Shown piece after piece: positions 1-4,949 of a stretch of DNA of 7,189 bases (position 1 is the first letter of the stretch; every line of letters begins with the position of its first letter). The stretch covers positions 1-7,189 of the forward strand of contig CAZGWJ010000115.1 of NCBI GenBank assembly GCA_964529445.1, given 5' to 3'. A model generated the notes under the pieces. The model was not told where the DNA came from. It made no database searches and saw nothing but the letters and a program-made list of their open reading frames with translations. The position numbers were made by a program, and so were the translations under genes. The DNA comes from CAZGWJ01 sp964529445 (GTDB lineage Bacteria; Oederibacteriota; Muellerivitia; Muellerivitales; Muellerivitaceae).

Positions 1-650
1 GGGGTTGGGGTGCGGGTGGGAGAAGGGGTCGGGGTGCGCGTCGGCGTAGCCGAAGCCGTTGGGGTGAAGGTACTGGTGTTGGTCGGCGTGGGGGAGTTGG
101 TGTTCGTGTGCGTCGGCGTGCGGGTCGGCGTGGGCGAGGAGGTGTTGGTGTAGGTCGGGGTGTTGGTACGTGTGGGGGTCTGCGTCGGGGTCACCGTGGG
201 GGTGTTCGTAAAGGTCGGCGTGTTGGTTCGCGTGTTCGTGAAGGTATTCGTCACGGTCGGGGTGTTGGTCAAGGTCGGCGTAGGGGAATTGGTGTTCGTG
301 GGGGTGGGCGTGCGGGTCGGGGTGGGCGTGTTCGTGTTGGTGTTCGTGGGCGTGTTCGTGCGCGTCGGGGTCGGTGTCGGCGTCACCGTGGGGGTGTTCG
401 TGCGCGTGTTCGTGGCCGTGTTGGTGTTCGTGGGCGTGTTGGTCCGCGTGTTCGTGGGGGACACCGTGAAGGTCGGGGTAGGGCTTCGCGTCGGAGTGTG
501 GGTGTTCGTGTTGGTATTGGTGGGTGTGGGGGTGCGGGTCGGGGACTGCGTGGGGGTGAAGGTGAGCGTGCGCGTGAAGGTGTTGGTGGGGGTGTTCGTT
601 CGGGTGAAGGTCGGGGTCGGGGTTCGCGTGAAAGTGAAGGTGGGAGTGCT
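1..650 (-). repeat. Thr-X (TPT/TNT/TRT/TFT) coding repeat
   Basis: On the minus strand nearly every second codon is ACN, alternating with Asn, Pro, Arg, Phe, Val, Gln or Ser codons. This gives a 6-nt period over at least 650 bases, continuing off the window. Encoded motifs recur irregularly (TRTNTPTNT, TPTVTPT). Such linkers in secreted bacterial proteins probably form extended, often O-glycosylated spacers between an N-terminal domain and a C-terminal anchoring or sorting domain. The other domain would lie outside the window. The same periodicity leaves long spurious frames on both strands, for example a plus-strand Val-Gly-Val reading at 160-696. Confidence 0.9.
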
Positions 651-1733
651 GGGGACACAACCCGCCACGGAAACGGCAAGACTCGCCGACGCGTGATTGG
701 TGCCGCCATAACTGACACCTGCGTTGTTCACGAAACTACAGGGTCCTCCGGTGATCGTATCCAAATAGGCGAACGGGGACAGGATGGTCACGCAAGTACC
801 GTATCCCCCGAACCCGACGGGAAAGATGAAGAACCCGTAGTTCGTCGGGTTGGCCGCCACCGTGAACAGGTTGGTCGTCCCGTCATACTGGAAGTAACCC
901 CCGCTGTACTGGGCGTTGGCCGAACCCAGCATCCGATCCCAGACCGTGACCGGCACATTGACGGGAGCACCGCTATTGCAGACGCGAAGTGTGTAGGGCA
1001 TCGAAGATGTGCTGTAGGACTGGGGGAATGCTGAAAAGCCAGCGATTTTCTGTACCGTGAAATTGGGAGGAATGTAGGGCACCGGGTTCAGGTTGAAGGT
1101 TCCCCGGTAGTAGATGACCTGGTTGGCATTGGTTGAGGTTGCCGAGGAGGAGAGAGAGGTGTACCTCTGGAATTGGCCGGTCGCCGGATTGTAAAGCGTC
1201 GCGAGCATGGGATCCGCCACGCTCGACAAAGGGATGTTCTGGACCGGAGTCCCCGTGAAATAAGTGGATATGGCGGCCGCCGGATAATTGGGAGACGTCC
1301 ACGAGTACCCGCCCGATGCCGCCGGAGGGTTCGAATTGTTGACGTCGTTGTACATCAAATAACCCGAATCGTTGTTGGTGAAGTACGCATGGGTACCCTC
1401 GGCGCAGGCGACATCGATCACCCAGGCGGCGATGATGATGCTGTTCGAAAGGTTGATGTTCTGGGCGGCGATCGTATTGGTCGTTGGATTGAAATAGGAG
1501 GTCGGGACATTGATGGATGAGGGCGTGCATACGTTGACGGTACAGAAGGAAACCGGGGTCGAGGTCACCAGGTTTCCGTTGATCCAAATGTTCAACATAT
1601 CGTCCGCCGAGGCGTAGAGGGTGGCAGAGGCGGGAGTGCATACGGCCCCGAGGGGGCCCCAAGATGCCGCCGACAGCCAGAACAATATGAAAACGATCGC
1701 AGAAATGGCTCGATTAAAAATATTACTTTTCAA
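1..1733 (-). CDS. Secreted Cys-containing protein with long Thr-X repeat tail (3' end outside window)
   Basis: I do not recognise a named family. The frame is open from a TAG upstream of 1780 to the window edge, giving 577 codons with no stop. The best start is TTG at 1733: no in-frame ATG or GTG exists upstream, a weak GCGGGA sits about 7 nt before it, and the product begins with a good Sec signal peptide. That has MKSN-x-x-NR, a hydrophobic stretch around residues 9-24, and likely cleavage after Ala30. Residues 31-359 are Gly/Asn/Ser/Thr-rich beta-type sequence with eight cysteines (32, 64, 69, 110, 252, 314, 332, 359), an even number that would suit disulfides outside the cytoplasm. Residues 38-58 (YASADDMLNIWINGNLV) resemble the edge strands of jelly-roll or PA14-like domains. 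Residues 225-357 resemble DUF11/CARDB-like Ig folds (an xVCNSG segment followed by VTVWDRML). Both are inferences. From residue 362 the chain is almost pure T-X dipeptides. A surface or secreted adhesin-like role is likely but unproven. Confidence 0.8.
   Translation of the reverse strand, partial: MKSNIFNRAISAIVFILFWLSAASWGPLGAVCTPASATLYASADDMLNIWINGNLVTSTPVSFCTVNVCTPSSINVPTSYFNPTTNTIAAQNINLSNSIIIAAWVIDVACAEGTHAYFTNNDSGYLMYNDVNNSNPPAASGGYSWTSPNYPAAAISTYFTGTPVQNIPLSSVADPMLATLYNPATGQFQRYTSLSSSATSTNANQVIYYRGTFNLNPVPYIPPNFTVQKIAGFSAFPQSYSTSSMPYTLRVCNSGAPVNVPVTVWDRMLGSANAQYSGGYFQYDGTTNLFTVAANPTNYGFFIFPVGFGGYGTCVTILSPFAYLDTITGGPCSFVNNAGVSYGGTNHASASLAVSVAGCVPSTPTFTFTRTPTPTFTRTNTPTNTFTRTLTFTPTQSPTRTPTPTNTNTNTHTPTRSPTPTFTVSPTNTRTNTPTNTNTATNTRTNTPTVTPTPTPTRTNTPTNTNTNTPTPTRTPTPTNTNSPTPTLTNTPTVTNTFTNTRTNTPTFTNTPTVTPTQTPTRTNTPTYTNTSSPTPTRTPTHTNTNSPTPTNTSTFTPTASATPTRTPTPSPTRTPT
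522..544 (+). other. Potential G-quadruplex motif (template strand of the Thr-repeat)
   Basis: Four G-runs of at least three bases (522-524, 528-532, 536-538, 541-544) are separated by loops of 2-3 nt. They lie on the plus strand, which is the template strand of the Thr-rich gene. Similar four-run clusters occur at 1-20 and 301-326. The match to the G3+N1-7 pattern is seen directly; folding is inferred, and the motifs may simply follow from Thr/Pro codon choice. Confidence 0.5.
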
Positions 1734-1776
1734 AGCATTTCCCGCAATGCAGAGTTGGCCTTGATACCTGTACTCA

Positions 1777-1806
1777 AATATAAAGATACACCTAACCTAT
1801 ATCCAA
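1777..1806 (-). promoter_or_regulatory. Possible sigma70 promoter for the secreted Thr-rich protein
   Basis: On the minus strand TTGGAT (1801-1806) is followed after 18 nt by TATATT (1777-1782). This would start transcription near 1770, about 37 nt before the TTG start codon at 1733. It lies in a 122-bp AT-richer gap between tRNA-Arg and the gene. The -35 matches four of six consensus bases and the -10 five of six. I see no operator or terminator in the gap. Confidence 0.4.
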
Positions 1807-1855
1807 TACCCGCGGAAAGCCGCCCCAGCCAAAAGGTCGGATTTAGCGATAAAAG

Positions 1856-1932
<77 letters not shown>

Positions 1933-1960
1933 GCTTACCACTTCAACAACACACAACAGC

Positions 1961-2008
1961 ACCCCTCACCCTTCCCTCTCCCGCAAGGGGAGAGGGAAAA
2001 GAGGAATG
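1961..2008. repeat. GC-rich hairpin element, copy 1 (between the two tRNA genes)
   Basis: This roughly 45-bp element has a perfect 11-bp stem (1972-1982 against 1988-1998) closing a GCAAG loop, with an ACCCCTCACCC leader at 1961-1971. Two further copies occur at 2292-2340 and 2479-2527. They differ at a few positions, including one that puts a mismatch in the stem. Short palindromes of the CCCTCTCCC-GCAAG-GGGAGAGGG type resemble dispersed intergenic REP/MITE-like elements found in many bacterial genomes. No transposase is present in the window. Confidence 0.75.
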
Positions 2009-2009
2009 G

Positions 2010-2052
2010 TTTGGTCGGGGCTGTCCCCCGTACGGGGGACGACCCCCTGGTC
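2010..2052 (-). pseudogene. tRNA-Pro 3'-half remnant with a palindrome in place of the T-arm
   Basis: Positions 2010-2024 are identical to 2063-2077, which is the CCA end and 3' acceptor strand of the intact tRNA-Pro. Positions 2039-2052 are identical to 2091-2104, its variable region and 3' anticodon strand. Between them the T-arm of the intact gene is replaced by the perfect 18-bp palindrome GTCCCCCGTACGGGGGAC (2023-2040). After 2052 the similarity ends, so the anticodon loop, D-arm and 5' acceptor strand are missing. It cannot make a tRNA. It is either a decayed duplicate or a tRNA-derived repeat. Confidence 0.75.
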
Positions 2053-2064
2053 TCGTCACGCTTT

Positions 2065-2139
2065 TGGTCGGGGCTGTGAGATTTGAACTCACGACCCCCT
2101 GGTCCCAAACCAGGTGCGCTACCGCTGCGCTAAGCCCCG
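2065..2139 (-). tRNA. tRNA-Pro (anticodon TGG)
   Basis: A complete 75-nt cloverleaf with encoded CCA (2065-2067). The acceptor strands CGGGGCT (2133-2139) and AGCCCCG (2069-2075) pair fully, starting with the C1-G72 pair typical of bacterial tRNA-Pro, and the discriminator is A. The D-arm is TAGCGCAGCGGTAGCGCA. The anticodon arm is CCTGG-TTTGGGA-CCAGG, with TGG reading CCN proline codons. The T-arm is GTGAG-TTCAAAT-CTCAC. It is first in the tRNA pair, and fragments of the same gene lie on both sides. The many Pro codons in the neighbouring repeat proteins make this tRNA heavily used, although that link is only suggestive. Confidence 0.97.
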
Positions 2140-2262
2140 GCCAAAAGCTGTGACGGTGCGCTCTCACGATGCCAAGCTTTCTGGCATCGTACAACGGCCC
2201 GTCCTGAGCGGATCGAAACGATCCGCGCCTCGAACAAAGCCCGAAGGGCTTTAACCTACTGT

Positions 2263-2284
2263 TACCGCTGCGCTAAGCCCCGGC
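2263..2284 (-). pseudogene. tRNA-Pro 5'-end fragment, copy in repeat unit A
   Basis: These 22 bases are identical to 2120-2141, which hold the 5' acceptor strand and most of the D-arm of the intact tRNA-Pro. Downstream on the minus strand the sequence continues ACAGTAGGTTAAAGCCC instead of the anticodon arm, so the gene is cut within or just after the D-loop. Not a functional tRNA. Confidence 0.8.
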
Positions 2285-2291
2285 TCAAAGC

Positions 2292-2340
2292 ACCCCTCAC
2301 CCTGCCCTCTCCCGCAAGGGGCGAGGGGAAGGAAATCGAA
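2292..2340. repeat. GC-rich hairpin element, copy 2
   Basis: The same element as at 1961, with stem CCCTCTCCC against GGGCGAGGG (one mismatch) and the GCAAG loop, extended by a GGAAGGAAATCGAA tail. The matching position beside the intact tRNA-Pro (about 2142-2153) lacks it, so it appears as an insertion relative to that flank. Confidence 0.75.
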
Positions 2341-2449
2341 CGGTGCGCTCTCACGATGCCAAGCTTTCTGGCATCGTACAACGGCCCGTCCTGAGCGGAT
2401 CGAAACGATCCGCGCCTCGAACAAAGCCCGAAGGGCTTTAACCTACTGT

Positions 2450-2471
2450 TACCGCTGCGCTAAGCCCCGGC
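2450..2471 (-). pseudogene. tRNA-Pro 5'-end fragment, copy in repeat unit B
   Basis: Identical to the fragment at 2263-2284 and to 2120-2141 of the intact gene. It is carried along by the tandem duplication. Confidence 0.8.
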
Positions 2472-2478
2472 TCAAAGC

Positions 2479-2527
2479 ACCCCTCACCCTGCCCTCTCCC
2501 GCAAGGGGCGAGGGGAAGGAAATCGAA
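2479..2527. repeat. GC-rich hairpin element, copy 3
   Basis: Identical to copy 2 at 2292-2340. It forms the right end of the second 187-bp unit and abuts the degenerate third unit. Confidence 0.75.
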
Positions 2528-2572
2528 TGGTGCTCTTTCACGATGCCACGCTCTTCGGTATCGTACAACGCC
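2528..2572. repeat. Degenerate partial third copy of the 187-bp unit
   Basis: About 45 bases align with the first 45 of each full unit at roughly 80% identity, keeping the CACGATGCCA and ATCGTACAACG blocks. It still forms an imperfect hairpin (ACGATACC with GGCATCGT on the minus strand, one mismatch) about 40 nt after the rdgB stop. It could act as a 3'-end stabiliser for the rph-rdgB transcript, although no T-tract follows. Its divergence contrasts with the identity of the other two units, so it may be the older, native copy. Confidence 0.65.
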
Positions 2573-2610
2573 GCTATACCCTACCAGCTGTATCGGTGGC
2601 TCGATCGTCG

Positions 2611-3204
2611 TTAGCCCTTTTGCGAAAGCCACTTCCTCAACTCCTCGACCGCCTTGCCCCTGTGACTGATCGCATTCTTTTCCGAAAGCGGCATTTCGGC
2701 GAACGTGCGCCGCTCACCCTGCGGGATGAACACCGGATCATAACCGAACCCCTCCGTCCCCATGGGTTCACGGGTCACCATTCCGTGGATCTCGCCGCTC
2801 AAGAGCGCTTCCCCACCGGGGACGCCAACGACCGCGATCACCGTCCGGAAATAAGCCGACCGTGAACCGTCGGGAATCGCCGACATCTCGGCGAGCAGCC
2901 TCGCCACATTCGCCCGGGCATCGCCTTCGGGCCCGGCATAACGAGCACTGTGAACCCCAGGACGACCCCCCAAAGCCTTTACGAAGAGTCCCGAGTCGTC
3001 GGCCACGGAGGGCAAGCCCGTGTGGGCCGCCAGGACCCTCGCTTTCTTCATGGCGTTCTCCTCGAGGGTGGCGCCATCCTCCTCCACCTCGGGTGCATCG
3101 GGGAACATGGAAACAGGGACCAGTTCGATGCCCAGTTCCGTCAGGGCTTCCTGCAGTTCCCGAACCTTTCCGGCATTCCGGGTCGCCAGAACAAGACGCC
3201 TCAT
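2611..3204 (-). CDS. rdgB: XTP/dITP diphosphatase (RdgB/HAM1 family)
   Basis: A cytosolic house-cleaning pyrophosphatase that hydrolyses dITP, XTP and ITP to the monophosphates, keeping deaminated purines out of nucleic acids. The 197 residues match the usual 190-205. Family motifs appear in order: LATRNAGKVRE at 6-16 (nucleotide-binding T8, N10, K13), TLEENAMKKA at 47-56, the acidic metal-binding VADDSGL at 67-73, PGVHSARYAG at 82-91, GTEGFGYDPVF at 149-159 and SEKNAISHRGKA at 174-185 (base-recognition SHR). The ATG at 3204 overlaps the rph stop codon by 4 nt (ATGA), so the two are translationally coupled. This rph-rdgB order is common in bacteria. No residue expected of the family is missing. 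It is followed by about 40 nt and then the repeat cluster. Confidence 0.96.
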   Translation of the reverse strand: MRRLVLATRNAGKVRELQEALTELGIELVPVSMFPDAPEVEEDGATLEENAMKKARVLAAHTGLPSVADDSGLFVKALGGRPGVHSARYAGPEGDARANVARLLAEMSAIPDGSRSAYFRTVIAVVGVPGGEALLSGEIHGMVTREPMGTEGFGYDPVFIPQGERRTFAEMPLSEKNAISHRGKAVEELRKWLSQKG

Positions 3205-3902
3205 GCCTTCAGGGACTTTTTCTGGGCCTCCAGAACCTGCCCCACACCTTTCCGGGCCAGTTCCAGCATGCTAGCCAGCATGGCGTCGTCGAAGGGCTCG
3301 TGCTCAGCCGTTCCCTGGATCTCAACGAACCGACCCGATTCGGTCATGACCACGTTGAAATCCACTTCAGCGCTCGAATCCTCCTCGTAGCAGAGGTCGA
3401 GGAGCGGCTTCCCACCCACGATGCCCACGCTCACGGCAGCCACCGCCTCCTTCAAGGGATACGTCTTCACGATCCCCTTCTCCGTCAATGTCTTCACCGC
3501 ATCCACCACGGCGACGTAAGCACCGTTGATGGCGCAGGTCCTCGTTCCCCCGTCCGCCTGCAGGACGTCGCAATCCAGCAGGATCTGCCGCTCGCCCAGG
3601 ATCTCGGGCAAGAGAACGGAACGCAATGAACGACCGATGAGGCGCTGGATCTCCATGCTCCGTCCCGCCTGCCGACCCTTGACGGACTCCCGCGGAGTCC
3701 GTTCCTTCGTGCTTCGGGGCAGCATCGCGTATTCGGCCGTGATCCACCCCTTCCCGGTCCCCTTGAGGAATCGCGGCACCTCCTCGAGAACCGTGGCGGT
3801 GCACAGGACCCTCGTATCACCCATGGAGGCCAGCACGGCTCCCTCGGCAAAGCGGGTGAAGGAACGCTCGAACCGGATCTCCCTCGTCTCCTGGGATGGC
3901 AC
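3201..3902 (-). CDS. rph: Ribonuclease PH
   Basis: A phosphorolytic 3'-5' exoribonuclease that trims nucleotides beyond the CCA of tRNA precursors; the family works as a hexamer in the cytoplasm. From the GTG start it has 233 residues, against 238 in E. coli. Visible signatures are GDTRVLCTATV (28-38), KGWITAEYAMLPRST (51-65), GRSMEIQRLIGRSLR (80-94, phosphate-contacting R81), QADGGTRT (115-122, R121), and DLCYEEDSSAEVDFNVV (169-185) with catalytic-site aspartates D175 and D181. GTG at 3902 is chosen over TTG at 3914 because GGAGG lies 5 nt before it (3908-3912). Odd feature: the N-terminal RPxGR segment that normally opens the family is absent, which explains the 5-residue deficit, and no upstream in-frame extension restores it. 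The stop overlaps rdgB by 4 nt. Confidence 0.95.
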   Translation of the reverse strand: MPSQETREIRFERSFTRFAEGAVLASMGDTRVLCTATVLEEVPRFLKGTGKGWITAEYAMLPRSTKERTPRESVKGRQAGRSMEIQRLIGRSLRSVLLPEILGERQILLDCDVLQADGGTRTCAINGAYVAVVDAVKTLTEKGIVKTYPLKEAVAAVSVGIVGGKPLLDLCYEEDSSAEVDFNVVMTESGRFVEIQGTAEHEPFDDAMLASMLELARKGVGQVLEAQKKSLKA

Positions 3903-3927
3903 ATCCCCCTCCAATCGGTCTTGAAAT

Positions 3928-3963
3928 AAAAAAAACCCATCCGGCGTATCGAAAATCGCCGGA
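3928..3963 (-). terminator. Intrinsic terminator or attenuator between the 74-aa gene and rph
   Basis: On the minus strand TCCGGCG (3957-3963) pairs perfectly with CGCCGGA (3940-3946) around a 10-nt loop. After TGGG comes a run of eight T (3928-3935). It lies 25 nt after the stop of the 74-aa gene and about 25 nt before the rph start. It could end that transcript or partly attenuate read-through into rph-rdgB. I see no good separate promoter for rph in the 86-bp gap. Confidence 0.75.
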
Positions 3964-3988
3964 GAGGTTATGGGATCCTGAACATCCG

Positions 3989-4213
3989 TCAGTTATCCTT
4001 GATCAGTCCATGCTCCACGAAGATCTTGAGATAATCCCTCGAAAGGCACCAGTCCCTGTAATGCTTGTTCATCCAGTCGAAGGCTGCATCGTTCATGCCG
4101 ATGTCGCGACCGGCCTTTTCGCTTTCGATCCACTTGTGGCGGAAGATCTCCTCGAGAACTTCCTGGTTCCAGCGGATCAGGACTTCGGCATCGCATTCCG
4201 GATCGTCAACCAC
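3989..4213 (-). CDS. Small conserved-looking protein of unknown function, 74 aa
   Basis: I do not recognise a named family. The product is acidic-helical, begins MVDDPECDAEVLIRWNQ, and carries HKWIESEKAGRDIG-x6-DWMNKHYRDW at about 27-56. A [W/Y]-x-SE-x-GRDIG-x-x-x-A-x-x-DW pattern of this kind is one I associate with short uncharacterised bacterial proteins, so I think the frame is real. No signal peptide or membrane segment is visible. GTG at 4213 is chosen because GAGG (4219-4222) lies 5 nt upstream and a near-consensus promoter lies just before it. The frame is open further back (a TTG at 4354), but those extra 47 residues would include the promoter and overlap the previous gene. A terminator follows after 25 nt. 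It may be the first gene of a read-through unit with rph-rdgB. Confidence 0.7.
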   Translation of the reverse strand: MVDDPECDAEVLIRWNQEVLEEIFRHKWIESEKAGRDIGMNDAAFDWMNKHYRDWCLSRDYLKIFVEHGLIKDN

Positions 4214-4244
4214 GACAACCTCTTCAACAGCTTCTCTTTGTTGA

Positions 4245-4273
4245 ATGATACCGGGGGTTGTCCCCCTTGTCAA
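4245..4273 (-). promoter_or_regulatory. Near-consensus sigma70 promoter with inverted repeat in spacer
   Basis: TTGACA (4268-4273, perfect -35), a 17-nt spacer (4251-4267) and TATCAT (4245-4250) lie on the minus strand. Transcription would start near 4238, about 25 nt before the GTG of the 74-aa gene. The spacer contains GGGGG-ACAA-CCCCC, a perfect 5-bp inverted repeat centred between the two boxes. It could be a repressor-type operator or a supercoil-sensitive cruciform. The promoter sits in the 100-bp gap after the stop at 4314, so it separates the envelope gene cluster from the housekeeping genes. Confidence 0.75.
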
Positions 4274-4313
4274 ACCGTCGGTTTTCCTCGCGCCAAGCGT
4301 CGCAATCCGGGTT

Positions 4314-4949
4314 TCACCGATGGGCCCTTCCCTGCCCATGACGACGGAAAGCAATGATCGACAAGACCATACTCACCAGCGAAAGAACACCCAAGACGCC
4401 CGCCAGCACCACGCCACCGGCCGTCATCCGGCCCATGCGCTTGCTCATCCGCTCCTGCTCCTGTCGGACCTCGGCGACCTTCGCAGTGGATGACTTGTCC
4501 AGGAGCCCTGCGATGACCTGCACTCTCTGTTCGAAGAGGGTCATGAGATGCTGGGCGCTCTCCTGTCGTTTGGATTCCCGAAGCCGCCGGACATCCTCTC
4601 TCAACGCACTCAGTTCTTCCCAAACCTTTGAATCGTCGTAAGCGATCGTCTCGGGGGATGGCGCGGGCGAGGGAGGGACATCCGAAGCAGGCACGGAAAT
4701 CCAAACCTCTGATTTGCGGACCCTCTCCTTTTCCGCCACAAGGACAGTCAAAAGATCCTGGGCTTTGCTTTCGGCGGGATCCAATTGCAAGGACTGGGCC
4801 GCCAAAACGATGGCCTGGTCATATTGCCCCAAGAGGTAGGAATCCAGGCTTTGTCGGTAAAGGCGCTCCGATTCCTCGGACCCCGCGGCCCGGGTTGTAA
4901 CGCCAGCAAGAGCCAGGAGAAGGACTATGCACCAGAGCTTTCCCATCAT
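4314..4949 (-). CDS. Exported TPR and coiled-coil protein with C-terminal membrane anchor
   Basis: I recognise no named family. The 211 residues show a Sec signal peptide (1-22, hydrophobic LWCIVLLLALAG, cleavage probably after Ala21 or Ala22) and one or two TPR-like helical pairs at 26-75 (LYRQSLDSYLLGQYDQAI, LQLDPAESKAQDLL). A Pro/Ser-rich hinge at 86-100 precedes a charged, probably coiled-coil helix at about 106-173. One transmembrane helix follows at about 177-200, then the basic tail RRHGQGRAHR. This predicts a periplasmic protein anchored in the inner membrane with its tail in the cytoplasm. The ATG at 4949 overlaps the stop of the barrel gene by 4 nt (ATGA), with GAGGAG 8 nt upstream; ATG at 4946 is an alternative. 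TPR plus anchor next to a PorV-like barrel suggests a periplasmic scaffold. Function is unproven. Confidence 0.85.
   Translation of the reverse strand: MMGKLWCIVLLLALAGVTTRAAGSEESERLYRQSLDSYLLGQYDQAIVLAAQSLQLDPAESKAQDLLTVLVAEKERVRKSEVWISVPASDVPPSPAPSPETIAYDDSKVWEELSALREDVRRLRESKRQESAQHLMTLFEQRVQVIAGLLDKSSTAKVAEVRQEQERMSKRMGRMTAGGVVLAGVLGVLSLVSMVLSIIAFRRHGQGRAHR

Larger units (their letters stand above)
2154..2527. repeat. Perfect 187-bp tandem duplication (2154-2340 and 2341-2527)
   Basis: The two units appear identical base for base. Each contains, in plus-strand order, a 9-bp stem hairpin (2166-2174 with 2182-2190), an 8-bp stem hairpin with an AAA loop (2208-2215 with 2219-2226), a 7-bp stem hairpin AAAGCCC-GAA-GGGCTTT (2236-2252), a tRNA-Pro 5'-end fragment, and a copy of the GC-rich hairpin element. 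No open frame of note is found inside. Exact identity implies a very recent duplication, gene conversion, or a read-assembly effect. The unit appears to be built on the upstream flank of tRNA-Pro. Confidence 0.9.

Noticed and set aside
160..696. Long plus-strand frame encoding Val-Gly-Val repeats
   Set aside because: It is the complement of the minus-strand Thr-X repeat. It has no ribosome site, does not continue into a normal domain, and arises from the 6-nt periodicity.
108..1034. Plus-strand 308-residue Arg/Gly-rich frame
   Set aside because: A shadow of the secreted protein gene, with improbable Arg/Gly composition and no recognisable domain.
973..1662. Minus-strand 229-residue frame inside the secreted protein gene
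   Set aside because: An alternative frame with Arg/His/Pro-rich composition. The frame from TTG at 1733 has a signal peptide, sensible composition and continuity into the Thr repeat.
2166..2252. Intrinsic terminators in the 187-bp unit
   Set aside because: The hairpins are stable but none is followed by a convincing T-run on either strand, so I list them as repeat structure only.
2154..2527. CRISPR-like array
   Set aside because: The repeats are long, directly adjacent and without unique spacers, and no cas gene is present.
2862..3924. Plus-strand frames opposite rph and rdgB
   Set aside because: They are antisense shadows in GC-rich DNA without family motifs. The minus-strand genes have full family signatures.
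4214..4354. Longer version of the small gene starting at TTG 4354
   Set aside because: It would overlap the preceding gene by 41 nt and translate across the -35/-10 promoter. It lacks a ribosome site, whereas GTG 4213 has one at proper spacing.
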